Part shown: positions 45,201 through 58,000 of the stretch, piece by piece
Layout: the number at the start of each line of letters is the position of its first letter
Numbering within the stretch: position 1 is the stretch's first letter
Origin: Macrostomum hystrix
Lineage: Eukaryota > Platyhelminthes > Macrostomidae
Reading direction: 5' to 3'
Assembly: GCA_950097015.1 (NCBI GenBank)
Contig: CATNEN010000003.1
Span: 4,883,501 to 4,947,500 of the forward strand
Length of the DNA stretch: 64,000 bases
Notes under the pieces: generated by a model
The model's input: the letters and a program-made list of their open reading frames with translations, nothing else
What the model was told of the DNA's origin: nothing
The model's database searches: none
Translations under genes and position numbers: made by a program

Positions 45201-46322
45201 ATCGAAGGATAGTAGAGGGAATCGAAGGATTTCAGAGGGAATCGAAGGATTGCAGAGAGAATCGAAGGATAGTAGAGGGAATCGAAGGATTGCAGAGGGA
45301 ATCGAATGATTGCAGATGGAATCGAAGGATTGCAGAGAGAATCGAAGGATTGCAGAGGGAATCGAAGGATTGCAGAGAGAATCGAAGGATTGCAAAGAGA
45401 ATCGAAGGATTGCAGAGGGAATCGAAGGATTGCAGAGGGAATCGAAGGATTGCAGAGGGAATCGAAGGATAGTAGAGGGAATCGAAGGATTGCAGATGGA
45501 ATCGAAGGATAGTAGAGGGAATCGAAGGATTGCAGAGGGAATCGAAGGATTGCAGAGAGAATCGAAGGATAGTAGAGGGAATCGAAGGATTGCAGAGGGA
45601 ATCGAAGGATTGCAGAGGGAATCGAAGGATTGCAGAGGGAATCGAAGGATTGCAGATGGAATCGAAGGATTGCAGAGAGAATCGAAGGATTGCAGAGGGA
45701 ATCGAAGGATTGCAGAGAGAATCGAAGGATTGCAAAGAGAATCGAAGGATTGCAGAGGGAATCGAAGGATTGCAGAGAGAATCGAAGGATTGCAGAGAGA
45801 ATCGAAGGATTGCAGAGGGAATCGAAGGATTGCAGAGGGAATCGAAGGATTGCAGAGGGAATCGAAGGATAGTAGAGGGAATCGAAGGAAAGTAGAGGGA
45901 ATCGAAGGAAAATAGAGGGAATCGAAGGAAATGAAAGGGTATCGAAGGATCGATTAAGATCGAATAGGTTGAGGCAAATGATTGGGGCGGGAAGAGAGTA
46001 GGGAAACGGTAAGAGAAAAAATTCTCTTCCGCTTTTCCATTCTGCATTGCAATACAGTTATGGAGCTGTATCAATCGCCAAAAAACACTCACCAGAAGAC
46101 AAACTTCTCATTGATCTCAATAGAAAGCGGATGCTTAGTGTCTCTGTGATGCTTCAATGCGTGCTCCTCATTGTAACGACCGCATGCAATATTCTTACAA
46201 TGCAAACAGGCCCAAACTGACTCCGTAGTCGAACAAACTGAACAATTCCATCGTTCCGGTTGCAGTAGGCCCAAATCCATGCAGCCCTTAATGCGACTGA
46301 CGTGCTTGCAATTGTCTACCAT
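42234..46322 (-). CDS. USP44/49: USP44/USP49-type ubiquitin carboxyl-terminal hydrolase, four coding exons
   Basis: Exons on the minus strand: 46322-46093, 45015-44857, 44318-42850 and 42523-42234. Phases fit at every junction and give about 715 residues, close to human USP44. Residues 5-95 form the zinc-finger UBP domain (CKHVS, WNCSVC, WACLHC, ACGRY, HALKHH). SYTALMLHRR near 140 matches the linker helix of the family. The catalytic domain has the Cys box GNTCYINS (Cys about 229), FRGYRQQDAQEFLCELLDR, the zinc ribbon CLQCG...CETC, VLRLHLKRFRWIGRTREK (family hallmark), the His box GFHSGHYTSF (His about 609) and HCNDAF (Asn/Asp about 626). A Gln/Ser-rich insert lies at about 306-331. USP44/49 act in the nucleus on histone H2B ubiquitin and in mitotic checkpoint control. 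The start ATG at 46322 lies 8 bases behind a good acceptor. The basic tail resembles a nuclear signal. Confidence 0.92.
42560..42835. repeat. Degenerate about 26-bp repeat in the last USP44/49 intron
   Basis: Units contain GGTAGGCAAGGTAGACAGAT and TGGGTTGGGTAGACAAGGTAG. It fills most of the 326-bp intron. Confidence 0.85.
45055..45945. repeat. 20-bp minisatellite in intron 1 of the USP44/49 gene
   Basis: About 44 units of ATCGAAGGATTGCAGAGGGA. Variants (AGTAGAGGGA, GCAGAGAGA, GCAAAGAGA, GCAGATGGA) recur in the same order about 340 bp apart, so a block of about 17 units has been duplicated. Long frames on both strands are artefacts. Confidence 0.95.
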
Positions 46323-46788
46323 GTGATTAGCTGCAACAGTGTCAAGATGCAACATTAAAAAAGATTTACTAATTAGATGACGAGGTATTTAGGTATACAA
46401 CTGTATGTCTAGTTTCTCTTGATGTTTACCTAATACTAAAAAACCAATTGGAAGACAACAAAAATCTGTTTTTGTCATTTAAAGAAAGGATTTTTAGCAG
46501 TTGTATTTACTTAGCCAAAAGAAATAATAAACAAGCTTAAATGTATTCCAACTATGCAACTTAATTTCAGTACAATGATTACAGGTGAGTATTAGTAGAT
46601 ATTATAATACAACGATTCATATAGAAAGACACTATATATAAGAAACTATATTTTACTAACAATACCAACAGTTTAAAGAAAAAGAAAATTAACTTTTTTT
46701 TAATAGAACCGCTGTTAAGCACTAGAGATTAGATTTTTTGTATCACTTAAAATTTGCGTCGTTGTAAATGAATCTCAACCGCGTCAGT

Positions 46789-49700
46789 CTAGTCCAACTG
46801 ACAATTTAAAATAGCCACTATCGAAGGCCAATATTCGTCCCCTCTATCGCTGACAGCCTTCTGGGATCGAAGTTCCAATAGGCGCTGAGATGGTATGAAA
46901 CTCAGCGCAGATGCTGATGCACTACTAGCAGGAGTAGTAGGCGACAATTCAACTACCCTCGGGCATAAAAGGTAGAGCTGATGCCACACTAAGGACGGCT
47001 CCACCGCGTAGATACAGCGCATCGATTCCAGAGCGGCTAGTCGCAATTCTTCGGGCAATTTTTTTGAAAGGAACGGAGCTAGTCCGGAGTTTACTAGCAG
47101 GTCTAGACTCATTAGTTGCAGCCGAGATCTAAAATTTAGTTTTAGATAAGGAAAAAAGAATTGAGCGTATGATATTTACATTGGTGGGTTTCCATCGGGG
47201 GTGTGTTCTTTGCGGATAGCTTCTGGCGTGCCCGAAAAAGATGACGAGGCATTTGCCTTGCTCTGTTAAGGTAAAGTACAACCCGAGTGCTAAGCTTTAA
47301 TGACTGCTAAAAATTAGCTAATAATGACAGAGTAAATGGGTTAAGTAACTTGTATTCCCCAATTAACAGAAGAAAATATAAATAAAGAAAGTTTCAGTTA
47401 CTAATTCGATTTTTATAGTCTAATATTTGCTGGACTTTGTACATTTTAGCTTTTAAAGTTCGAAAAGATTTTATTCAGATCCTAGAGATCCTAGATCCTA
47501 AAGAAAGCAACGACGCAAGAAAAAAAACAAACACAAAAATAATAATAACCAAATAATTTTTGTTTACCTAACAGCCAATGGACCCAGACTTTGTAGTATG
47601 CAACGAAGTCGACGAAATTCTTGACAGCGTCGAAAAACTGCCGGCTGCCAACTAGGCGCTCGAGCCAGAGCTGCGGGTAGCATTGTTCGACACAGTGGTC
47701 TAATCACATCGTCGGCTATGCGAGACCGTAAAAAGTCACCGGAAAGGTTTGCCACAGCTAGAACCGTGTTGACAGCCTCTAAAGATACAGAATGATCAGG
47801 ATCTGCTAGACGACGAACCGTTGCAGGCCACAGACTATGAATAGTTGGCAATAGACGCTCTTGGGAGGGCCCATCATCGTGCGACATAGCGTAGGCAGCA
47901 TACGTGAGCCCGGCTAATGCCGCCCTACGAACGCTAGGCTCGTCTTCAAAGTGAGTCAAGTGAACTAGACGATCAACTACCTGTTGACAGAGACGAGCAT
48001 GTACTGGCGGTGGAGGCTTCTGAGCACGAGGTTCATCGTCTTCAACGACGCTTGGTTTATCGTCCCCTGCGCTGGATGGATATTCGTATCCGCGCCGACG
48101 ACGCCAGATAATCAACAGTTCTTTTGCAGCCCGGTCTGCTTTCAGAATTCGATCTCTGGAATCGTTGCCATTAACTTCGCCTGAAGTCGGCATAGTCAGT
48201 GCATTAGTAAACATATGTCCTTCTACGTCAATGTTTAACACACGGCAAAGTGATCGCAATAGGAACGCCAATAATGGTACCAACATTCTATGCAATTGTT
48301 CGTAGTGCTTGTCAACTCGATCGCATAGGCGCAAAACTAGAGGCTCCAGTGCTGGCAAAACGTCGGCATTGCAATGAGCTAAAGCGCTGTGCAAAACGGC
48401 AAATGGCTCGTGCGATGGTGGTCCGAGTAGCTTCACTAGGCACTGATTAAAAATGTAGTCAGCATTAGCACCAATTAAACTACCAATGCTAGTCGAATCA
48501 GAAATCGATTGAGCAAGCTGGGAGAGGCATTTAAGGGCAGCAGCTCTAACTGCAGTCAGTGGATGTGCGCAAGCGGCTAGGCATGGATATAGGCAATTCA
48601 TTGGGAGTGTTTGATCATTAGGAAAGTGGCGACCTAAGCGACCAACAAGGCGGAGGGCTAAACGACGGGCAGTCGCTGATTCGCGTCTTTCGCGAGCCGT
48701 TGCTGCATTTGCCGAAGCTTTAGACACTGCGACAAGGGCCATCGACATCGATGACGGTTCGACTTCAGTTGAATCTAGAACAGATAAAGCGCATTCCAGA
48801 AGGCGTTGTTTAGTAGCTTCAATTTTTTTGCAACGTGCAGCGATTGCTACTAGCAGCGCGAGACATCCAAGACGCAGACGACGTTCGGACGTGGATATCG
48901 AAGTCATCGATGACAGGCAGTCAAGTGTAGCATCAGCTAATAAATCCCCAGTATCATCATCACTACTGCTACTAGACATGCGCGTCAACAGTAGTCGAAC
49001 AGCACCGGCGACATCAGCATCCACTCCGTCATCATTGTCTACATCATCGTCAGGTTCAGGATCCGCTTCTTCGACGAGAGACAAACGAGAGGCGTCAGGA
49101 GCGATACAGAATGCAAGGCCTCGGATCAGGCAGTCGCGATGTAGAACGGAGCGAAGACACAAACGACCACTGCTTGGCCGAACATTGGAACAGCCAGCAA
49201 GGCCATTAAGACAGGCGAGCAATTCGTCGCGATTTCCGTGACATCCAGAAGCTAAGCGTTCAAGACTTTCGCACAATTCTAAAGCAGCCTTATCAATGCG
49301 GATAGTTTCACTATCGTCCCCTAGAATCTCGAGCGCAATTGAGCTCACTTTAGGCTGCTGATCGGCACAAAGACGTAAAAGGCGATTTAAAAGACGTGGT
49401 CGGATAACATCGGCTGCATCAGCTGAGGGCAGAATTGGCAAGACATTGTGAAGCAGGCGGCCGCAAAAGTAACAGATTTCAAGGCGAACGGTCCAGTTGG
49501 CCTCGATGTCTGGTCGAAGGGCACTTTCGAGCCAGGCGTCGACGCGCCTTGCTGTATCAGCTGTGAAAGTTTCATTTGAAATCAGCCCCATGGTAAGTAC
49601 GCGGCGCATAACTCGAAGAATAGCGCAACGGGACCTAGAATTTAATCGGATACTGCCTGATAAAACGCTACCTAGTTTACTAACTAAACCAGGCAACAGT

Positions 49701-50461
49701 GGACGTAAGAAGGCTGACACAGCACTTTTACCCAACTTAATGCCTTTAACATCTGTAGCATCTATTTCAAGGGTAGAACAATCACTGTCATTGTTATTGT
49801 CGAAGCCAATGTCAGACAACTGAAGCTTTAACAAACTTGTCAAGCAAATGGCACCAGCGCACCGATCATTAGTATCTCCAGGATCAACAGTGATTCCAGC
49901 GTCCAAAATAAAAGTCACTAGGTGAGCAAACAATGGCAGTTGATCTTTAGTCAACAAGGATGGGATATCAGACACTGAGCAAAGATTAGCAGCACCTGAA
50001 ATGGCCGCTAACATTGGCCGGCGAAGGTTCTCATCAGTTGCTATAACCAATTGGCAATGTTGAATAAGACTAGACAATTCGCTAAGGATTAACACAATCT
50101 GGCTTACTGGAGGACGACGCTCATGATCAGACAAAGGCAGTTGACGTTGCAGCAAACAAGAGAGAAGTAATAACAGTTCAACTAGGGCAGTGGGGCTAAG
50201 AATATCCGAGGACTGTCGTACACAGCGCAGAACAGGCAGCAAAACTAAGTCTAGATAGGTGCGACACTCCTTTTGGTTCAGTCCATCAGCAACTAAATTG
50301 CGAAGATGACAGAGCCCAGCTAGGTTGCTAGGCTCTGCAATAATACATCGACAGGCATCACGCAACTGCACAAAGATAGGCATAGCTCTTGAAGAGGATG
50401 GACTATTGTTGCTGCTGCCATTGTCAATAGCAACAGCTGCACCCTTTGTAGTCTTAGCAAG
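46789..50461 (-). CDS. TTI1: TTI1, TELO2-interacting protein 1 homologue, two coding exons in view
   Basis: Exons on the minus strand: 50461 (or ATG 50383) to 47568 and 47128-46789; the AG|A junction is in frame. From the ATG the product has 1051 residues, near the human length. It is an all-helical HEAT-repeat protein. The family is shown by WTVRLEICYFCGRLL in the N-terminal half, by the C-terminal APSWQPAVFRRCQEFRRLRC then ILQSLGPLAV, and by EELRLAALESM with PSLVWHQLYLLCP at the end. TTI1 with TTI2 and TELO2 forms the TTT complex, which helps HSP90 mature mTOR, ATM, ATR and other PIKK kinases. A very acidic loop (PEPDDDVDNDDGVDADV) lies mid-protein. The frame is open 26 codons upstream of the ATG to an acceptor AG (50462-50463), and homology seems to begin before the ATG, so the true start is probably in an upstream exon or leader. 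Confidence 0.85.
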
Positions 50462-50699
50462 CTAAAATAGTTTTATAGTAGATGAAATTGATAGATACCT
50501 CTAAATTTTTTAAAAGAAAAAACTACTTATACTTAACTAAATTGTTTAATTTTAAAGCTTAGATAAGTCTAGATCTAGAGCTAAAGTAAAAAAACACATT
50601 TTATCAACACATGAAACTTATGAAGCTTTTTATGCAATAACTAATAAACCAAAAAGAAACTAGCTAATAACAAAAAACAAAAAATTGAGTAAATTGTCA

Positions 50700-51420
50700 A
50701 CTGGGGAATCATCATCAAATGGGGGATTATGGTCAACTGGGGATCATCATCTATTGGGAGTCATCATCAAATGGGGGATAATAGTCAACTGAGAGATAAT
50801 TGTCGACTGGGGGATCATTGTCAACTGGGGGATCATTGTCAACTGGGGGATCATTGTCAACTGGGAGATCATTGTCAACTGGGGATCATTGTCAACTGGG
50901 GGATCATTGTCAACTGGGGGATCATTGTCAACTGGGGGATCATTGTCAACTGGGGGATCATTGTCAACTGGGGGATCATTGTCAACTGCGTGATCATCAT
51001 CAACTGGGGCATCATTGTCAACTGTGGGAACATTGTCAACTGGGGATCATCATCAATGGGGAGTCATCATTAACTGAGGGATCATCATCAATTGGGGGAT
51101 TATTGTCAACTGGGGGATCATTGTCAACTTGGGGATCATTGTCATGGTCAACTGGGGATCATCATCAATTGGGAGTCATCATCAAATGGGGGATCATAGT
51201 CAACTGAGAGATAATTGTCGACTGGAGGATCATTGTCAACTGGGAGATCATTGTCAACTGTGGGATCATTCTCAACTGGGGGATCATTGTCAACTGGGGG
51301 TTCATTGTCAACTGGGGGATCATTGTCAACTGGGGGATCATTGTCAACTGGGGGATCATCATCAACTGGGAGAGCATCATCAACGGGGGGGATCATTGTC
51401 AACTGGGGGTTCATTGTAGC
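50700..51420. repeat. 18-bp minisatellite upstream of TTI1
   Basis: About 40 units of GGGGGATCATTGTCAACT with TCATCATCAATT variants. A block of about 430 bp beginning CATCATCAAATGGGGGAT... is repeated with the same variants near 50720 and 51150, so it arose by a large duplication. Confidence 0.93.
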
Positions 51421-52882
51421 TTTAAAAAGCTGTAAATTCAGCTGCTAAAAAGTATATACTAGACGAATTAAAATTATTTCTGCTCCCCGAAGGGGGGCAA
51501 AACTTGCTAGTTGAGTACTAAATATTAAAATTTTTTTACAAAAACTAAAAATTCTGAAAATTAGACCAAGCACTTCATAAAACTGTTTGTATTTGCTGAT
51601 ACACCTTTTTCTGTTCAATTTCAAAAAAATTGCATTCAATTTTGGAAAGCCAACAATCAAATTTGTCAGTTTATATTTAGCTTGACAAATCAACATTCAA
51701 ATTCAGCAAACTCACATTCAGATTCAACAAGCAACATTACAATTTTGGCAACTGGCATTTGATTTCATACTGTCCCAAAAGCTATTGTCCTGTCTATGGT
51801 AAAATGGTGTTGTAGCATGTAGAACTCTTATTTGATTTTGGTATCTTACATTCAATTTCTATCATAGATATCCCAATCACAGATTGAATGAGAGTTTTGT
51901 TGAAATTGAATGGAAAATGTGTAACAAATCAGACAAGCAATTGTCTCAATAGCAAATATATGCCTGAATTAAGGAGGGCTAAACAATTCTGATCAACCTA
52001 AGTTGTACATGGTACAAACAAACATGAGCCACAAGTTCCTAGCCATTACATAATTAATACAAAAATAAGCATTCTATCATACACATACATGCGCAACCTC
52101 CCAAATCTTAGCTGGCCATGTGACTTAGTTTTTGCTCTATATACGACTTAGTTTGCTCTCATTTGCGACTTAGTTTGTTTCATTGCTCTATTTATGACTT
52201 AGTTTGCTCTCATTTGCTCTCTTTTTCTCTCCCTTTTTCCTTTTCTTCATGTCTTCCTTTTTTGTCCCTTGGTCCCCCCTTTGATTTTTTTGCGCTTGGT
52301 CAATTGGTTTTTGCGACTTACCTTGCTTGGCCCTCGTTTCACCTGGCCGATTCGGCCAGGCCGGCCGGGTGTTGTGCATGTATGATCATACATATTACCT
52401 GCCTGATATAACATTTCATAACTAAATACATACAAAAAGTACTTTATCTTTTTAAACATTTTTGATTTAAGAAAAAAGTTAATATAAGCTAGATCACACT
52501 GTAAGGTTTTAAAATTTTAACTAGATATAAGTAATTCTACTCTATCTACATTCTATTTCATAGGATAATACAAGCCAAGAATACTATTTTGGTCATTTCT
52601 TTAACTAGCAAATTCACTAACTTTTCATTTTCATTGTTTTAGTATTGAAAATTACTTATAACTATACCCTATGGGACTAAAACTAAATCACAAAACTTAT
52701 TTATATATTCCAGAGCTAGTTAAACAAATACCACAGAGTAAAATGATACTATTTGTCTTTAACAAACAAACAAAACAAAACCTAAAACAGATAAAATGGT
52801 TCGCTATAATGTATTTAAGTCTGGAGTTACTATTCTCAATTAAAAACTACTAGTTGACTAATGTCTGACTATCTCTTGCAGC
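51421..52882. other. AT-rich intergenic region between TTI1 and BROX
   Basis: No gene seen. GCGACTTAGTTTGCTCTCAT-like units recur a few times at 52120-52230. A 16-bp perfect palindrome, ATGTATGATCATACAT, lies at 52378-52393 next to GGCCGATTCGGCC. Confidence 0.4.
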
Positions 52883-54002
52883 CCATATTGCGGAAGGAGG
52901 GGTGTACGCCGGAATTTTCCGGCATACACCGGCGTACATTTCTTGGCTGTGTACAGTGTGGCGTACACGACTGGTGTACAAATTAATATGAAGAATTTTT
53001 TTCGTGCATTTTTGTGTTAAGTTATTTTTAAAAAACATTTTTTCTGCTACTATTTTCTCATTTAACTAATCATTTTAATTACCGGAATCGTCACGACAAT
53101 CGTCATGTCGTAATCAATTTTTTGTAATTTAAATTTAAATTTAAATATTTGTCGATTTTTTACCATTAAACCGTTGATAATTATAATATACTGTTCTGAT
53201 CGGACTTCTGGTTCTGGTTATGTTTAATTTCTGTTTTCCGTTAATTGTTACTCTGTTACTGTTACTGAAATGAAAGCAAAAAGTTATTTTATTATTCATT
53301 AAATATAAAAGAATGGCTACTGCTTACACTAGCAATTCATCTGATTCTTACTCTGAATCAGAAGATCGTCAGAGTCATCACTCTCATTCTCATACTTATA
53401 CACCCGCTTGAACCAGTTCCACGCCAGACTAGGCCTTGCTTTATCGAAGCTACTTGCCCACTTGTAGTCCTTGTAGTTGTAGACCGTTGCCTGATCATTG
53501 GACAAAAAGGGGCAGTCTCAGGTTAATGCAACCGGCATATGCCACTGGCCTATTCACAACCACAAGTAGAGCACGTCCATCTTCGCTCACGTCTGACACT
53601 CTGACACTGCATCAATTAACTGCATGTAACGTACAAGTGACTCGCCAATAAACGGATCGCTACTTCACTACTTTAACTTGCGTCACTGCGTGATAACTAT
53701 TTACTGTGTTTTCATGTTTTAAATTAAAAAAATATCATATTTTCATATTAGTTGAATTGTGGCTTAATAATAATAATACTCCGTGTTTATTTCTTTGTAA
53801 TTTTAAGGATGTTTTTTCTTTCACTTACTTTATTTTTGTGGCTTAATCATAATAAACTTGCGATAGGCCAGTAGCACATAGTTTTTGTTGGCGCACATTA
53901 AGAAAGTTGGCGTACATTAAAAAATTGTTGGCGACGTTGGCGTACAATTGAAAATTCAATAAAAATGTGTCCGGCGTACACAGAAAACCTTCCGCAATAT
54001 GG
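52883..54002. mobile_element. 1.1-kb DNA transposon with inverted ends and 8-bp target duplication
   Basis: Both ends read CCATATTGCGGAAGG inward, and GTGTACGCCGG lies about 10 bases further in on each side. The direct 8-bp flanks CTTGCAGC (52875-52882 and 54003-54010) are identical. Eight-base target duplications are made by hAT and P-type transposases. The interior holds a broken minus-strand reading frame (see separate entry). The central part has TTTAAATTTAAATTTAAAT. The superfamily is not assigned. Confidence 0.88.
53310..53610 (-). pseudogene. Broken coding remnant inside the 1.1-kb transposon
   Basis: On the minus strand one frame reads VSEDGRALLVVVNRPVAYAG and stops at a TGA. After a shift of frame near 53495-53505 the next reads NDQATVYNYKDYKWASSFDK, ARPSLAWNWFKRVYKYENES and DDSDDLLIQSKNQMNC before a TAG. 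Length and composition look like a real protein C-terminus. It could be the end of the element's transposase or a captured host exon; I cannot tell which. Confidence 0.4.
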
Positions 54003-54010
54003 CTTGCAGC

Positions 54011-55022
54011 TTATATATAACTTAAAAATGTAATCACAACTTCTTACATATTTTTACTTTGGCAAAGTTAAATGCAGTTTTAAGTTATATTCTTATGGTT
54101 GAAACTATAGCAATGAATGTGGGATGAGCCAAGATATAAAAATAAATAAGTAAATTCTCTTTGTGGGTAAAATTGATTGGCAAACTAGATTGCAGAGGTA
54201 TAAAAAATAAACTGGTGAGGACAAAATTCATATGCTAAGCCACTAAGCTAAGCTTAGCCAAATAGGGCCTAAAGAAAGATGAAGAAAAATAACCTGAATT
54301 TTATTTCTTAAGCTAATGATTTTTTGTTGCCTGAAAGGCCAAAAGTTGCCTAAAAATCACAGAACAACAATATTTACAGCACTAACTGTGAATCTAGTAT
54401 ACCTAGATTAGAGCTGTAAGTAATAATATGCCTAGGCCTAACTAATACATTTAAGAGAGCATGATCATAGAATGCAAGGTGTCCAAAAAATAGAATTTTC
54501 AAAAAGACACAATAACACATGTCTGCTTGTATGCCGCCTGTTATGGATTTAAATAAAATTTTATACGAGCGAGAATTTATTTCTATCTAAAAAAGATTAA
54601 ACTCTTTTATGCGGCAATCAAGAGAGTTCTTATCTGTTTAATTCGCTGCGAAACAAACAAAGTAGTCAACATGCGTTACATAGGTCATTCGGCTACAACC
54701 GCCGGCGGGCGGCCATCCTGCGAAAAACAATTTCAAAATTTTGTACTTAAATGTACATAGAATGTTTAAGCGTTTTTTACGAAATATGAATAAAATTAAA
54801 TAACATAGCTTAATCAGGTAATGAATAAAGCATATAAATGCAGTGGCTACAATAGAAATTTCCTTGCAACGTTTGTTTTTTTAGTAGTAAAAGTTTAAGT
54901 TACATTTTTCCGTGAAAAGTTCATGTTATTGCATTCAAGAAAAATACCTATTACGTATCCGACCAGCCTGACAGCGACAATTTTAGTTTCACAAATAAAT
55001 TATAATATTTTTTGCCTCTAAT
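54011..55022. other. 5' flank of BROX
   Basis: AT-rich apart from a short GC-rich stretch (CGCCGGCGGGCGGCCATCC) near 54700-54720, about 300 bp before the BROX start, which may mark the promoter. No TATA box could be assigned with confidence. Confidence 0.4.
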
Positions 55023-58000
55023 ATGTCACATTGGTTTCATCGCAATCCACTGAAAGCGACTGCAAAAGTTTCTTTTGATTTTAAGCTTGTTGCTTCTAAT
55101 AGTGCCTCTCGACAGCTTACGAGGTTAGTCAATGACTCGTTGCAAATTTTTGGTAATTTGTGACATGGTCAACACTTTTGATGCTCAACACATTTAAACT
55201 AGGCCTAAGGTGAACCGAAATGAGATGAGAACAAAAAATCAAGTCATTTGTTTCGGAGCAATACAATTACTGGTACTTAAAGAATTGCTAGTTAGCTAGC
55301 AAGATTGTTTGCTAGGCAGGCCTAGCTGCCTTTCTCAGAAGTTTTGTGAAGGTTGTGATTTTCAATTATGTTCTATTTTTCAGAGAGCTTAGCAAATCTA
55401 TATTCCAATTTGCTTTAAACCGATTTCTCTAGACATCATTTTGATTGATTTTGCAATGGCATTTTTGGCTTCTTGAACTTTAATTGTATAAAATAGTTCC
55501 AGTTTTAGGTGTATAAGGTGCATTTAGTATGTCCTACGTTCCAAGTCGATGACGAAGTTGTAAGATGACGAAGTGTCTAGGATCCTATTTATGCACCTAC
55601 TAAAACTGGAACTATTTTAGGATCCTAGACACTTTGTCATCTTACAACTTTGTCATCTTAGGCCCCTACAACTATGTCATCCACTTGGAACGTAGGACAC
55701 TTTGTCATCCAGCCAATTGGCATGTTTTAAAGTTTGGTCAGTTCATCATCTACTAATAACAAGCAATCAAATCAAGTTCATCATCAATAAAGTGAGGGTG
55801 GGGTGGTGGGGCAGAGGTGTGAACACACTTGACACTCTAAATTGTCAAAAGAGGTGTCAAAACTGTTTTCATTATAAGTGTTAAAAGATAGGCCTAGGTG
55901 CCAGCACAATGTGAGGAGGGGTGGGGAGGGGTGTTTCTGTTCTAACTTTGAAAACTTTTGTTTTATAGATGACAAGGTGTCCAAAAGTTTAAGTATCTTT
56001 GTCATCCACCCTCTAAGATATTAGACAGATTGTCATCTGGATGACAAAGTTGTAAGATGAAGAAGTGTCCAGGTACCCATAAATATATGTCCATATATGT
56101 TTTCGGGGTGTTAAGTTAAAAAAAAACAAGTTGTTCTATTTACAACCAATTTCTATTGAATGGCTTCCCTATCATAGGATGATCACACTTTGTGGCACAT
56201 AGTAAATTAGGCCCTAGGAATTTTTATATATATTTGGCAGTTGTTAATTGTCTGGTTAACTGGACAAATAGCCATTTGATTATTTGTCCAGTTAACTGAG
56301 TTATAAGGGGTTGTAGCACTACCACAAGAACCTCTATCATTTGAAGATAAAATAATTAACAAGCTGCAAATGGACAGTCATTCAGATTTTAAGTTTGTGT
56401 CTCAAATTATTTTAGACACAAAAACTTATTTGTGTCTAAAATAATTTGGATAAGCCGATTTTGGCTGCCGTGTGGATAAGCAGAAAATTATTGGCACGGC
56501 TCCATGTGGATAAAATTGAAATTAATGGCACAGGACCCTGGGAATAAGCTCTGCCATTTTTTTTCATAAAAACTTTAAGCAAACTTAAACTAATTACTTG
56601 ACATATAACTTTTCAGTTATAGCCTATAAGCAAGCTACAAACTTATAAAAGATAGTCAGTCAACAGTCCATTGTCTTCTAGTACGTCTATTACCCTAGTG
56701 GGTCTAGGGTTTAGTTTTAAGTTGATTGTAAAAACTAAAGTATTATTAGGTTTGACACTGACTGTGACTATGTATATGATAGCCATAGTGTGCCATTTTT
56801 GTAGCACGCTGTGTGATGTTCTATGCATCTCCTAAAAAAAGCTTATGTTAATGTTTTCATATGCAATATATTTGCATATAAAATTAAAATTTGCAAATCT
56901 ATCTAAAAGTGTTGTCTAATTGCTTCATTGTCTTCTTTTAATCTTATTGTCTCTTCTTTAGCCATTCTACCCTTTTACTGTCTTGCACTTAATTGAGTTT
57001 TTTTATTACAGTCTTTCACATATAAATTGCAATCAGCAAACCATTAATACTAGACACTGAAATATATAATTTCTGTGAAAACTATAATGCATTAAACATA
57101 GCTATTTAAAACAAACATTGTAGTGATGCAACCTCAAAGCGTAACAAACTTCTGGACATGCTGGCAGACCCTAACCTTGGTTTGTCCATAGTTGAAGAGG
57201 CAGCTAATCAGTACCTTAGCCTTCTAATTGGCTTTGTTCATGGCCCAGAGACTGGCACTGATAGCAGCAAGATTCGGCATGCGCTTAAGTTTAAGTGGAC
57301 AGATTCGCTGCAGTTAAAAGGAGAACAGCCAGCGTAAGAATCTTAATTGTAGTACTTTTTCTTTTGAATGTTTTGTCATCAAATCTAATAAAAAATGATC
57401 GTTTGTCACCTGTCACAAGCAAAGGCTGTTTTTTGTGTTCAGTCCATGGACTGGGGGGACGCCACACCCATCCTCAATTGGCCCAGCTAATGTTAGTACC
57501 CAATTAACTCGCTTGTGATTGTTAACTGAAGCAATACAGACTTAGATGTCTTGCTAAAGGACTTAAATTTTTCCAGTGGAGTCCGGAATCGAACCCCGAC
57601 CTTCAATTTGTGAGTGTGACGCTCTAACCACTAGACTACAACCTCCTCTTCCATCAAACCGTCAAATCTAGATATGGAAAAATATCCCAGATGCTACATA
57701 TGGGTTAGAAATTTAGGTTTGTGTCACGTCCCACCCTGTCCATGGACCGAACAGTTGTACACACACAGGCACAGCCTTGTTACGCTAACAAAATGAACTC
57801 ACATTGGAAAAAAAACGGTTTTAAACGCAGGTGCCAAGCTGATGCCCAATTCGAGCTAATCTGCATGCTAACTAATCTGGCCCTGTGGTACACCAAGCAT
57901 GCTGCTAAATTATCGGCTAGCGAGAAGGTCAGCTTAGATGACGCCAAGGAGGTGCACAAATGCCTGCGCATCGCTGCCGGTATCTTCAAAGAGGTTAAAG

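Noticed and set aside
54690-54725. CpG island promoter for BROX
   Set aside because: The GC-rich stretch is under 40 bases and stands alone; it is noted as a possible promoter landmark only.
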